In this document: piece after piece, positions 1 through 8,870 of the stretch
Numbering within the stretch: the stretch's first letter is position 1
How the letters are laid out: each line of letters opens with the position of its first letter
DNA from: Elusimicrobia bacterium GWD2_63_28
GTDB taxonomy: Bacteria > Elusimicrobiota > Elusimicrobia > Elusimicrobiales > UBA9959
Direction of reading: 5' to 3'
DNA: 64,000 nucleotides
NCBI GenBank assembly: GCA_001799895.1
Contig: MGUI01000074.1
Location: 1-64,000, forward strand
The notes under the pieces: generated by a model
Told to the model about the DNA's origin: nothing
Database searches by the model: none
Seen by the model: only the letters and a program-made list of their open reading frames with translations
Position numbers and translations under genes: made by a program

Positions 1-209
1 AAGGCGAGGAAGTGGACCAGCACAAGGTCTCCGAGACCATGACCAAGAACATCCACAATATCCGCCGCCTGCTCGTGAAGATCATCCCGATGGTCGCGGC
101 GGCCGGCTGCCGCGGCAACTGCCCGGAGTTCATAAAGAACTCCCTGCTGACGCACAAGGAAAACTTCCCGGCCGCGACTTACAAGAAACTCAAGCTGATC
201 CTGGGGTAA
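1..209 (+). CDS. 3' end of an unrecognised gene (partial)
   Basis: The reading frame is open from base 3 and ends with TAA four bases before cdd, so this is the C-terminal part of a gene that starts outside the window. About 68 residues are visible. They are basic and mostly helical-looking, with a CRGNC motif near residue 35 of the visible part and a hydrophobic VKIIPMVAAA stretch. A GTG at base 12 lies in frame but has no clear ribosome-binding site, so I take the gene as truncated rather than starting there. The spacing suggests co-transcription with cdd. I do not recognise the family. Confidence 0.5.
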   Translation, partial: GEEVDQHKVSETMTKNIHNIRRLLVKIIPMVAAAGCRGNCPEFIKNSLLTHKENFPAATYKKLKLILG

Positions 210-213
210 AAAC

Positions 214-648
214 ATGGCCAAGAAACCAGTTCAGAAGCAGAGCGGCTGGAAGAACCGGCTGATAGAGGCGGCGAAAGAAGCCCAGAAGAACGCCTACTGC
301 CCGTACTCCCATTACCCCGTAGGGGCCGCCGTGCTGACCGAGTCCGGCGCCATCTACACCGGCTGCAACGTGGAGAACGCCTCCTACGGCCTGGCCATCT
401 GTGCCGAGCGCGTGGCCGTATTCAAGGCCGTCAGCGCCGGCGAGAAGAAGGTCATGGCCCTCGCCGTGTCCGCCAAGTCGGCCAAGCCCTGCGGCGCCTG
501 CCGGCAGGTCATCATAGAATTCGCCCCCAAGGAAGCGCCCATCTTCTACGTGGACTGGCATCCCAAGGCGAAAACAGCCAAAGTCACCGGCACGCGCGCC
601 GGCCGCCTGCTGCCGCAGGCTTTCGACCCGAAAGAAGCCGGACTTTAA
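214..648 (+). CDS. cdd: Cytidine deaminase
   Basis: It hydrolyses cytidine or deoxycytidine to uridine or deoxyuridine in the cytoplasm (pyrimidine salvage). The 144-residue protein has the normal length of the homotetrameric, single-zinc class. The zinc and catalytic signature is complete: CAER at residues 63-66 carries the zinc Cys and the proton-shuttling Glu65, and PCGAC at 92-96 supplies the other two zinc cysteines. The substrate-loop motif NVENASYG is at 52-59. The N-terminus has a lysine-rich extension of about 10 residues. It starts four bases after the upstream stop and is followed by accB after 16 bases, so it is probably part of a housekeeping operon. Confidence 0.95.
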   Translation: MAKKPVQKQSGWKNRLIEAAKEAQKNAYCPYSHYPVGAAVLTESGAIYTGCNVENASYGLAICAERVAVFKAVSAGEKKVMALAVSAKSAKPCGACRQVIIEFAPKEAPIFYVDWHPKAKTAKVTGTRAGRLLPQAFDPKEAGL

Positions 649-664
649 AATTTACGGAGGTACT

Positions 665-1042
665 ATGGACGTGAAAACACTGACTAAGCTTACTAAGTGG
701 ATGGAAACTACCGACCTCGAGGAGATAACCTGGAGAAGCGGCGACGACAAGATAAGCCTCAAGCTCAACAATAACCCCGAACACAGCGCTACCATCGCCT
801 CTTCGATGGAACCGGTGCTCGCCCCCTCCATCGGCATCTTCCGCTTCGCCCGCCCGGGCAAGACCAACCACCTGAAAGAAGGTTCTTCCGTCAAGGCCGG
901 CCAGGAGCTCGGCGTGGTGGAAGTGGGCAAAGATTTCAAGAGCGTCACGGCCCCCTCCAACGGCCTGCTCAAGATAATTTCCATAGAGGATGGCAAGCCG
1001 GTGGAATACGGCCAGCCCCTCTTCTTCTTCGAACCCAAGTAA
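665..1042 (+). CDS. accB: Biotin carboxyl carrier protein of acetyl-CoA carboxylase, unusual biotin site
   Basis: This is the carrier subunit that shuttles carboxybiotin in the first step of fatty-acid synthesis. The 125-residue protein has the AccB layout: an N-terminal helical segment (MDVKTLTKLTKWMETTDLEE), a linker, and a C-terminal biotinyl domain from about residue 50 (APSIGIF, then VEYGQPLF). The biotin-lysine site, normally AMKM, reads VGKD at residues 87-90. The lysine (K89) is in place, but both flanking methionines are gone. The call rests on the fold pattern and on accC lying 1.7 kb downstream in the same direction. A GGAGG ribosome site precedes the ATG. A lipoyl-type or non-biotinylated role cannot be excluded. 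Confidence 0.85.
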   Translation: MDVKTLTKLTKWMETTDLEEITWRSGDDKISLKLNNNPEHSATIASSMEPVLAPSIGIFRFARPGKTNHLKEGSSVKAGQELGVVEVGKDFKSVTAPSNGLLKIISIEDGKPVEYGQPLFFFEPK

Positions 1043-1045
1043 ACG

Positions 1046-2743
1046 ATGACGGCAAAGCCAGCTGTAATAAAGTGCCCCAAGTGCGGCTACCAGCCGAACA
1101 TGCTGGGGGACACCTGCCTAAAATGCAATACCCGCCTGGACAAGCTCTGCGGGGAATGCGGCTTTGCCAACCAGGTGGAGAAGAACTATTGCGACCAGTG
1201 CGGCGCCGTGCTGGCGCTGCAGCCGCCGCCCAGGCAGGAGGCGCCGCCGCCCCCGCCGCCCGGCCACCCGGCGGAGCAGCCCCCGCCTGAGCAGAAGCCT
1301 TCCTTCAAGATAGAGATGGAGTCCATACAGGACACCGTCTCGGAGCGGGCCACCTCCTTCCGGAGCAAGGCCGTGCCTCCGCCCGCGCCTGCCGAGGCCC
1401 CCAAAGCGCCCCCGCCGGCTCCCGGAAAAGCGCCCGCCCCGGCGGATCCCTCCAAAGCCACCAGCGCCTTCACTCCCGATTCGGCCAGGCTGCCGGCCCA
1501 GGGGCCGCTGCCCAAACCGGTGCGCGCGGGCATGGTGCGGAGGCTGGCCGGCCCGGTGCTAACGGTGCTGCTTTCGGCCATACTCCTTGGCATACTCTAC
1601 ATGATAGTCGCGCCTTCCCTGCCGAAGCTGCGCCTCATGATGACCGCCAGGTCCTACCTTTCCTATATCTCCGAGCACAAATTCGAGAAGGCCTACGAGC
1701 TGCTCTCCACCAATTCCAAGTCCGCCTGCACGCTTGAGGAATATGTAAACAACAGCAAGGAGCACTATTCCAAGGCGCCGGCCTGGGAATTCAAGGACGT
1801 GCAGGTGATGGCGATAACCGGCGAGGCCGCCATGATCCGGTACCAGCTCAAAGAAGCCGGCGGGGAGTGGAAGAGCGACTACATCTCCTTCGTGCGCGAG
1901 CATAACCGCTGGACCAGGCCCTACATCTGGATACTTTTCAACCCGATAGACGACGCGGTGCGGCGCCAGGATTTCCCGCAGGCGCTTTTCCTGGCGCAGA
2001 AGTTATATTTGACCGACCCTATCGACCCCCGCTCCTCCGCCTACCTCTGCGCGGCCGAGTTCTTCATGGGCCTGCACGAGAAGGCCGCCGAATCCTGCAA
2101 GCGCACCATCGATACCGCCGCCGCCTACCCGGCGGGCTATGTCAGCGACAACATGTTCCAGTACCATTCCCATTACGCGGACTGCCTGCGCTACCTGCAG
2201 CGCGACCGCGTGGCCCTGCAGGAATACGAGAAATTGCTCAAGTGGCCCGGGCTGACCCCGGCCGAACTCTGCCCCCTGCACCTCAACCGCGCCGACTCTT
2301 TCGTCTACCTGAAGGAATATGACAAGGCGCTGCAGGAAGTCATGGCGGCCTCCGGGATCTGCACGCAGAACCCGGGCAAGGACGAGACGGCCAAGCGCCT
2401 GGCCTACCTGAGCGGCTCGGCCGGCGCGGATGCGGTGGCTTTCGCCCAGAAATCCCGGTTCCAGCAGGACATGCCGCCCATAGCCGAGGCCCGCAAGCTG
2501 AATTACGACGCGCTTAAGGCCAGGCTGGGGCCCAAGAATTACAAGCTGCTGCCCAAAGACCAGTGGCTGGCCGTGCACGTGGCCGGCCCGGAGTACCGCG
2601 TCTTCCTGCGCGAAGAGGCCTACATCCCGCAGCTGCGGAAGTCTGAAACGCGCGAGATCTTCATTTTCCTGATAAACCTCTGGACCAACAAGGCCAAGGT
2701 GGAAAAAGCGCCGCCGCCCCAGGGCGCGCCGAAAGGCAAGTAA
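1046..2743 (+). CDS. Zinc-ribbon, single-pass membrane protein with TPR-like C-terminal half
   Basis: A 565-residue protein of unassigned function. Residues 10-55 carry four CxxC pairs (CPKC, CLKC, CGEC, CDQC), which form a double zinc ribbon. Residues 65-165 are a proline/alanine-rich linker. One membrane helix lies at about 173-192. Next comes a DUF4878-like domain (YLSYISEHKFEKAYELLS...), typical of proteins that hold an alpha+beta fold after a membrane anchor. The last 270 residues contain helical repeats resembling TPRs (FPQALFLAQKLY, YDKALQEVMAA). The topology suggests a cytoplasmic zinc ribbon and a periplasmic repeat domain. It starts three bases after accB and lies between accB and accC, but nothing ties it mechanistically to carboxylation. 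Confidence 0.8.
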   Translation: MTAKPAVIKCPKCGYQPNMLGDTCLKCNTRLDKLCGECGFANQVEKNYCDQCGAVLALQPPPRQEAPPPPPPGHPAEQPPPEQKPSFKIEMESIQDTVSERATSFRSKAVPPPAPAEAPKAPPPAPGKAPAPADPSKATSAFTPDSARLPAQGPLPKPVRAGMVRRLAGPVLTVLLSAILLGILYMIVAPSLPKLRLMMTARSYLSYISEHKFEKAYELLSTNSKSACTLEEYVNNSKEHYSKAPAWEFKDVQVMAITGEAAMIRYQLKEAGGEWKSDYISFVREHNRWTRPYIWILFNPIDDAVRRQDFPQALFLAQKLYLTDPIDPRSSAYLCAAEFFMGLHEKAAESCKRTIDTAAAYPAGYVSDNMFQYHSHYADCLRYLQRDRVALQEYEKLLKWPGLTPAELCPLHLNRADSFVYLKEYDKALQEVMAASGICTQNPGKDETAKRLAYLSGSAGADAVAFAQKSRFQQDMPPIAEARKLNYDALKARLGPKNYKLLPKDQWLAVHVAGPEYRVFLREEAYIPQLRKSETREIFIFLINLWTNKAKVEKAPPPQGAPKGK

Positions 2744-2784
2744 AAGGAACCAGTCTATTTTCCCGCTCACAATACGGAGGAGCT

Positions 2785-4149
2785 ATGTTTAAAAAAGTTC
2801 TGATCGCCAACCGCGGCGAAATCGCGGTACGCGTGATACGGACCCTGCGCGAGCTGGGCGTCCCCTCGGTGGCCGTCTACTCCGAGGCCGACCGGTCCTC
2901 GCTGCACGTGCGCCTGGCCGACGAAGCCGTCTGCATCGGGCCCGCCATGGCCAAGGAAAGCTACCTGGTCATCCCCGCCATCATCGCCGCCGCCAAGGTC
3001 ACCGGCGCGGACGCCATCCACCCCGGCTACGGCTTCCTCTCCGAGAACGCCGACTTCTCCGCCGCCTGCCGCGACAACGACATCGCTTTCATCGGCCCCT
3101 CTCCCAAGTCCATCCAGCAGCTCGGCCACAAGTCCGAGGCCCGAAAGATGGCGGTAAAGGCCGGCGTGCCCGTGACGCCCGGCACCAAGGACTGCGTCTC
3201 CGTGAAGGAAGCGGCCGCCGCGGCGGCCAAGATCGGCTTTCCTATAATGATAAAAGCGGCCGCCGGCGGCGGCGGCAAGGGCATCCGCATCGTGCGCGAG
3301 GCCGGCCAGCTGGCCAACGAAATGAACATGGCCTCCAGCGAGGCCAAGGCCGCCTTCGGCAACGGCGAGGTTTACTTCGAGAAATACATAGAACTGCCGC
3401 GCCACATAGAGGTGCAGTTCGCCCGCGACATGCACGGCAACGTGATAGCTTTCCCCGAGCGCGACTGTTCCATTCAGCGCCGCCACCAGAAGCTGGTAGA
3501 GGAAACGCCGAGCCCGGCCGTGGACAAGAAACTGCGCGCCAAGCTGGAGAAAGCGGCTGTGGACCTGGCCGAGGCGGCCAACTACGTGGGCGTGGGCACG
3601 GTGGAATTCCTGCTGACCCAGGAGGGCGAGTTCTATTTCATGGAAGTCAACACCCGCCTGCAGGTGGAGCACCCGGTCACCGAGTGCGTGACCGGCTTCG
3701 ACCTGGTGCGCGAGCAGCTGCTCGCGGCCTCCGGCGAGAAGCTCACCTACACCGGCGGCCACACCGTGCCGCTGCTGGGTCACTCCATCGAGCACCGCAT
3801 CAACGCCGAAGATTTCAGCCGCAACTTCGCGCCCTCCGTGGGCCGCATAGAGGAATGGCTGGTACCCGGCGGCCCCGGGATACGCGTGGACACCCACGTC
3901 TACGCCGGCTACAATTTGCCCGTTTACTACGACAGCATGCTGGCCAAGCTGATAATCTGGGCCCCCACCCGCGAGCAGGCGGTAGAGCGCTCGCGCCGCG
4001 CGCTGGCCGAGTTTGTAGTGACGGGGGTAAAGACCACCATAGACGCGCACCAGCTGATAGTGGGCAGCGACGCCTTCAGGGCCGGCAAGACAGACACCGG
4101 CTTCATGGAGCGCCTGCTGGCCCCTGCCGAACCCGTAAAGGCCGCCTGA
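2785..4149 (+). CDS. accC: Biotin carboxylase subunit of acetyl-CoA carboxylase
   Basis: It carboxylates the biotin of the carrier protein using ATP and bicarbonate. At 454 residues it matches family length. Visible hallmarks are the N-terminal KVLIANRGEIAVRVIR, HPGYGFLSENA, the ATP-grasp glycine loop AAAGGGGKGIRIV at about 158-170, and the active-site stretch MEVNTRLQVEHPVTE near 286-300. A GGAGGAG ribosome site precedes the ATG. accA and accD are not in the window, so the carboxyltransferase must be encoded elsewhere. The stop overlaps the start of the next gene (TGATG), which indicates translational coupling. Confidence 0.97.
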   Translation: MFKKVLIANRGEIAVRVIRTLRELGVPSVAVYSEADRSSLHVRLADEAVCIGPAMAKESYLVIPAIIAAAKVTGADAIHPGYGFLSENADFSAACRDNDIAFIGPSPKSIQQLGHKSEARKMAVKAGVPVTPGTKDCVSVKEAAAAAAKIGFPIMIKAAAGGGGKGIRIVREAGQLANEMNMASSEAKAAFGNGEVYFEKYIELPRHIEVQFARDMHGNVIAFPERDCSIQRRHQKLVEETPSPAVDKKLRAKLEKAAVDLAEAANYVGVGTVEFLLTQEGEFYFMEVNTRLQVEHPVTECVTGFDLVREQLLAASGEKLTYTGGHTVPLLGHSIEHRINAEDFSRNFAPSVGRIEEWLVPGGPGIRVDTHVYAGYNLPVYYDSMLAKLIIWAPTREQAVERSRRALAEFVVTGVKTTIDAHQLIVGSDAFRAGKTDTGFMERLLAPAEPVKAA

Positions 4150-4613
4150 TGCGGACCTCCGGCAAGATAATAAGCCTTAAAAAAGCCCTGGCCCTGCGCG
4201 CCTCCCTTCAGAAATCCGGCAGGAAGGCAGTTTTCACCAACGGCTGCTTCGACCTGCTGCACGCGGGGCATGTCTATTCGCTGGAGAAGGCCCGCTCCCT
4301 GGGCGATTTCCTCTTCCTGGGCCTCAACTCGGACGCCTCCGTGCGCCGCCTCAAAGGCCCTTCCCGCCCCATTAATAAGGCCGGGGACAGGGCCACAGTG
4401 CTGGCGGCCCTGGCCGCTGTGGACGCCGTGGTGGTTTTCAGCGAAGACACCCCCTTAAAGCTCATAAAGGCCCTTAAGCCGGATGTCCTGGTAAAGGGAG
4501 CGGACTACCGCAATGGCGTGGTGGTCGGGGCTGAATTCGCCGGCCGCGTGGCCCTGGTGCCGCTGCTCAAAGGCCGCTCCACCACCGCCCTTGCCAAAAA
4601 GCTTAAGTTTTGA
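4149..4613 (+). CDS. rfaE2: D-glycero-beta-D-manno-heptose 1-phosphate adenylyltransferase
   Basis: It activates heptose 1-phosphate to ADP-heptose for the LPS inner core. This single-domain form of 154 residues corresponds to the C-terminal half of HldE. The nucleotidyltransferase motif is TNGCFDLLHAGH (residues 30-41, the HxGH box). Later motifs are LNSDASVRRLKG, KGADY and LKGRSTT, all typical of RfaE2. The ATG overlaps the accC stop. It implies an LPS-type outer membrane. The kinase half (RfaE1) is not in the window. Confidence 0.92.
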   Translation: MRTSGKIISLKKALALRASLQKSGRKAVFTNGCFDLLHAGHVYSLEKARSLGDFLFLGLNSDASVRRLKGPSRPINKAGDRATVLAALAAVDAVVVFSEDTPLKLIKALKPDVLVKGADYRNGVVVGAEFAGRVALVPLLKGRSTTALAKKLKF

Positions 4614-4664
4614 GCATTATTTTAGCCTAAACCGCCCCCCAATTTAATAGAATATCCAAATAAT

Positions 4665-5869
4665 ATGACCGACATTTTCGACAAGTGCCGCAGTTTCAAC
4701 ATTGTTAAGCAGCTCATAGCCAACGGCATCTACCCTTATTTCAAGGAACTGGAGTCCGACAGGCCCCCGAGATCACCATAAAGGGCAAGAAGTTTATCAT
4801 GTTCGGCTCCAATAACTACCTGGGCCTCGCCAACGACCCCCGGATGAAGAAGGCCTCCATAGAGGCGGTGGAAAAGTTCGGCACCGGCGTGGCCGGCTCG
4901 CGCTTCCTCAACGGCAACACCGTGCTGCATACGGAGCTCGAGCGCAAGCTCGCCGCCTTCAAGGGCCGCGAAGCCGCCCTCATTTACGCCACCGGCTACC
5001 AGATGAACCTCGGCGTCGTCTCCTCGCTGGTCGGCAAGGGCGATTTCGCCATAGTCGACAAGCTCAACCATGCCAGCATCCTCGACGGCTGCCGCCTCTC
5101 CCACGGCGAACTGCGCCGCTTCCGCCACAACGATCCCGAAAACCTCGACAAAGTCCTCAAGGAGATCGGCCCCCGCCACGGCAAGCTGGTCATCGTGGAC
5201 GGCGTGTTCTCCATGGAAGGCGACATCGCCCCCATCCCCGAAATTTCCAAGGTCTGCCGCAAGCACGGCGCCCGCCTGATGGTGGACGACGCGCACGCCA
5301 CCGGCGTGCTGGGCAAGCACGGCCGCGGCACCTGCGAGCATTTCAACCTTTCACACAAAGACGTGGACCTGGTGGTAGGCACCTGTTCCAAGTCCCTGGC
5401 CGCCGTGGGCGGCTTCGTGGTGGGCGACGCGGACATCCTGCACTACGTCCAGCACATCTCCCGCTCCATGATCTTCTCCGCGGCCCTGCCGCCGGCCTCG
5501 GTGGCAGCCATCTCCAAGGCGCTCGATATCATAGAGGCCGAGCCCCAGCGCATCAAGAAGCTCTGGGACAACGCCGCCTACCTGATGAAGCGCTTCAAGG
5601 CCATGGGCCTCAACACCGGCGAGACGCAGACCCCCATCATCCCGGTCATCATCGGCGACAACGAAAAGACTTTCATGCTCTGGCGCATGCTTTACGACCA
5701 CGGCCTGTTCACCAACCCGGTGGTCAGCCCGGCGGTGCCGCCCAAGCGCGCCATGCTGCGCGTCGTGGCCACCGCCACCCACACCAGGGAACAGCTGGAC
5801 CGCGCGCTGAACATTTTCGAGGGCTGCGTGAAGAAAGTCCTCCATAAAAAACCGTCCCTGGTGAAATAA
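4665..5869 (+). pseudogene. PLP-dependent alpha-oxoamine synthase (serine palmitoyltransferase-like), frameshifted
   Basis: Members of this family condense an amino acid with an acyl-CoA or acyl-ACP (serine palmitoyltransferase, KBL, BioF). The coding sequence starts at an ATG (MTDIFDKCRSF...GIYPYF), a typical family N-terminus. It runs into TAA after about 38 codons, because the frame changes at a run of five C at 4764-4768. Adding one C would restore about 401 residues, the family length. From 4799 the frame is intact. Visible motifs are GSNNYLGL, HASILDG (His stacking on PLP), DDAHATGVLG and the PLP lysine in CSKSLAAVGG (codon at about 5390). The strong match to lipid-type members and the GNAT gene 11 bases downstream favour a sphingoid-base role. 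Either a real frameshift or a homopolymer sequencing error is possible. Confidence 0.8.
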
Positions 5870-5880
5870 CCCCCGTTCTT

Positions 5881-7586
5881 ATGTCCATAGAAATCCGCGC
5901 ACTCGCCGAGGCGGAACTCGGCGCTTTCATAGACTATCCCTACGACCTGTTCAGGGGCCATCCCTACTGGGCGGGCGAGCTGAAGAAAGACGTGCGGCAC
6001 CTGCTGGATACCGGCCACCCGTTCTGGCGGCACGGCGAGCGCAGGCTTTTCATGGCCTTCAAAGCCGGCCGCCCGGCGGGGCGCGTGGCCGCCATCGTCA
6101 ACAGCGCCCACAATAATTTCCATAACGACAAGGCGGGCTTCTTCGGCTTCTTCGACTGCGAGAACGACAAGGAGACCGCGGCGGCCCTGCTGTCGGCCGC
6201 CTGCGCGTGGCTCAAGACCCGCGGCATGGACTCCGCCATCGGCCCGGTGAACCCCTCCACCAACGAGACCTGCGGCATGCTGGCCGAGGGCTTCGACGGC
6301 CCGCCGATGGTGATGATGCCCTACACCCCTCCCTATTACCTGGAGCTCGCCGAGGCGGCCGGGTTCGCCAAGGCCAAGGACCTGCTTGCTTTCCGCGTGG
6401 ACGTGGCCCACGGCTTCGGCGAGCGCTTCGAGAAGATAGTGCAGCGCCTCACCCGCGGCAAGGACATCAAGGTGCGCCACGTGGACGCCGGCGGCCTGGA
6501 CAAGGCCATCGCCGAAGTCAAAGAGATCTACAACTCCGCGTGGGAGAAGAACTGGGGTTTCGTGCCCATGTCCGACGCAGAGTTCAACGACATGGCCGCG
6601 GCCATGAAGCCGGTGCTCAAGCCCGAATACCTCTATTTCGCCGACGTGGACGGCAAGCCGGCCGCCTTCGGGGGCGCGTGGCCGCCATCGTCAACAGCGC
6701 CCACAATAATTTCCATAACGACAAGGCGGGCTTCTTCGGCTTCTTCGACTGCGAGAACGACAAGGAGACCGCGGCGGCCCTGCTGTCGGCCGCCTGCGCG
6801 TGGCTCAAGACCCGCGGCATGGACTCCGCCATCGGCCCGGTGAACCCCTCCACCAACGAGACCTGCGGCATGCTGGCCGAGGGCTTCGACGGCCCGCCGA
6901 TGGTGATGATGCCCTACACCCCTCCCTATTACCTGGAGCTCGCCGAGGCGGCCGGGTTCGCCAAGGCCAAGGACCTGCTTGCTTTCCGCGTGGACGTGGC
7001 CCACGGCTTCGGCGAGCGCTTCGAGAAGATAGTGCAGCGCCTCACCCGCGGCAAGGACATCAAGGTGCGCCACGTGGACGCCGGCGGCCTGGACAAGGCC
7101 ATCGCCGAAGTCAAAGAGATCTACAACTCCGCGTGGGAGAAGAACTGGGGTTTCGTGCCCATGTCCGACGCAGAGTTCAACGACATGGCCGCGGCCATGA
7201 AGCCGGTGCTCAAGCCCGAATACCTCTATTTCGCCGACGTGGACGGCAAGCCGGCCGCCTTCGTGCTGCTGCTGCCGGACCTCAACATCCCCCTGAAGGC
7301 GGCCCACGGCAGTCTTACCCCCCTGACCCTGCTGCCCTTCCTGTACCGCCTGTACTTCAAGATGCGGGCGGGCCGCATGCTGACGCTGGGCGTCAAGAAA
7401 GAATTCCGCGGACGCGGCCTGGAAATGCTGCTGATAAAGAAGGGCTTCGAGGCCGGGCAGAAGATGAAGTGGGTTTACGGCGAGATGTCCTGGACGCTGG
7501 AAGACAATACCCAGATAAACGGCGTCATAGAGGCCATAGGCGGGCGCGTCTACCGCAAGTACCGCGTTTACGAGAAAAAGATCTGA
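5881..7586 (+). pseudogene. GNAT-like acyltransferase gene disrupted by an internal 593-bp tandem duplication
   Basis: The frame opens with MSIEIRALAEAEL and follows a GNAT-related family: GPVNPSTNETCG, MMPYTPPYY, then a C-terminal GNAT half with VKKEFRGRGLEMLL, the acetyl-CoA loop. A perfect 593-bp tandem repeat (593 is not a multiple of three) shifts the frame, so translation from 5881 ends at 6843 after about 60 out-of-frame residues. Removing one copy restores 370 residues ending KYRVYEKKI. Proteins of this type often sit next to serine-palmitoyltransferase-like genes. From memory, reported bacterial ceramide synthases are described as GNAT-fold acyltransferases, so N-acylation of a sphingoid base is a reasonable but untested guess. 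It is a paralog of the gene at 32954-33979. Confidence 0.8.
6078..7263. repeat. Perfect tandem duplication, two units of 593 bp
   Basis: Unit one is 6078-6670 and unit two is 6671-7263. The two look identical, judging by the same translations in every frame. A 12-bp sequence, AAGCCGGCCGCC, occurs just before the first unit (6062-6073) and near the end of each unit (6655-6666, 7248-7259), giving microhomology for slippage or unequal exchange. The lack of any divergence means a very recent event or an assembly artefact. Confidence 0.92.
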
Positions 7587-7640
7587 GCCTCCCGCCCGCG
7601 GTTTTAATCATTCTGTAACCTTTATTTAACCCTTCCCGGG

Positions 7641-7655
7641 TATAATTCTAATATG
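7641..7655 (+). promoter_or_regulatory. -10 box immediately before a start codon (leaderless gene)
   Basis: A consensus TATAAT at 7641-7646 ends six bases before the ATG at 7653. No Shine-Dalgarno sequence fits in between. Transcription would begin at or next to the A of the ATG. A convincing -35 is not visible. Confidence 0.6.
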
Positions 7656-8870
7656 CGTTTCTCGGACCTTAAGAAACTTAAAGAGGAGCTCCCGCGCCGC
7701 AGGCCCGCGCCCGCCGCCCCCGCCCCCCAGGCTGAGGCCCCCGCGCCCCAGCCACCGACTCCGCCAATCTCCGCGCCGGAACCGGCGGCCGCCCTTCCGG
7801 CGGCGCCTGCCGCCGCGGATAAAGCGGAAAGCCGCAGGCGCGCCCCCGGCCCCAGGCTGATGAACAGCCAGGAACCGGCGGCAGCCGGGGAGTCCCGGTC
7901 CGCCTCCTTCGAAGAACAGACTTCGCGCGCCAGGGAAGTATACGCCCGCCTCCTGACCCAGGCCGGGGCCTTTCTTAAAAGCGTGGACGAGCCCTACACC
8001 GAAAAGTACGAATCCGTCTCCGCGTCCTGCGCCCTCGCCGCCGAAACGCTGAAGGTCAACTCGGCACTTTTATATTTCACCTCCTATTCCACAGCCGACG
8101 ACTACCTGCGCGGGCACACGGCCAACACCACGCTGCTGGCGCTGGCCATGGGCCTGGAGGCCAACCTGGACCCCGCCGAACTCCGCCTGCTGGGCTTCTG
8201 CGCCATGGCTCACGACATAGGCATGACTGAATATTCTTCCCTCTACAACAGGGAGGACCGGCTGCGCGACGAAGATTTTTCGGAGATGACGCTGCACGCC
8301 GAGGCCGGCGCGGCCAAGCTGGACCGCATCGTGGACCTGGATTACAAGATCAAGGAGCGCGCCCGCCGGATCATACTGCAGACGCACGAGCGCGCGGACG
8401 GCTCCGGCTACCCGGACCACGCTTCCGACGAGGAGCTGGACCCGCTGGCGCAGCTTATCAGCATCGCCGACGCCTACGAGGCCATGACGCACCCGAGGGC
8501 CTGGCGCGGCGCCATGGAGCCCCCGGACGCGATCAAGGACCTGATAGCCAGGGAGGGACGCGGCTTCAACGCCGGGGCGGTCAAGCTGCTGATCTCCGTG
8601 GTCTCGCTGTTCCCCCCCGGCTCCGTGGTGGAACTTTCCACGGGCGAGATAGCCCGGGTGCTCAAGGTGAACCGCGGCTCGCTTACCCGCCCGCTGGTCC
8701 AGATAGAACTGGACCCGGACTTCAACGCGGCGCCCCCCCGGCCGCTGGACCTGGCCAGGCATCAGCTGACCGCCATCGAGCGCTCCGTCGCCGCCGCGGA
8801 GCTGGAAGAGCGCAACCCCAAGTACGCGGCCAGGCTGGACCTCGCCCGCTGGTGGGTGGACTGGCAATGA
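7653..8870 (+). CDS. HD-GYP domain protein (cyclic-di-GMP phosphodiesterase family)
   Basis: The N-terminal 90 residues are proline/alanine-rich and disordered. The HD-GYP domain covers about 120-320: metal ligands GHTANT (H155) and AHDIGM (H187, D188), then THERADGSGYP (about 243-253), the GYP signature. Family members hydrolyse c-di-GMP to pGpG or GMP. A C-terminal region of about 80 residues (PGSVVELSTGEIARVLKVN) matches the tail often seen after HD-GYP domains. There is no membrane segment, so it is probably cytoplasmic. The stop overlaps the next start (ATGA), pairing it with a response-regulator receiver protein. The PilZ gene at 12650 could be a c-di-GMP effector. Confidence 0.9.
   Translation: MRFSDLKKLKEELPRRRPAPAAPAPQAEAPAPQPPTPPISAPEPAAALPAAPAAADKAESRRRAPGPRLMNSQEPAAAGESRSASFEEQTSRAREVYARLLTQAGAFLKSVDEPYTEKYESVSASCALAAETLKVNSALLYFTSYSTADDYLRGHTANTTLLALAMGLEANLDPAELRLLGFCAMAHDIGMTEYSSLYNREDRLRDEDFSEMTLHAEAGAAKLDRIVDLDYKIKERARRIILQTHERADGSGYPDHASDEELDPLAQLISIADAYEAMTHPRAWRGAMEPPDAIKDLIAREGRGFNAGAVKLLISVVSLFPPGSVVELSTGEIARVLKVNRGSLTRPLVQIELDPDFNAAPPRPLDLARHQLTAIERSVAAAELEERNPKYAARLDLARWWVDWQ

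Noticed and set aside
2767-4050. Long antisense frames over accC and other GC-rich genes
   Set aside because: They are shadows of real genes in GC-rich DNA: Gly/Val/His-rich translations without motifs or ribosome sites.
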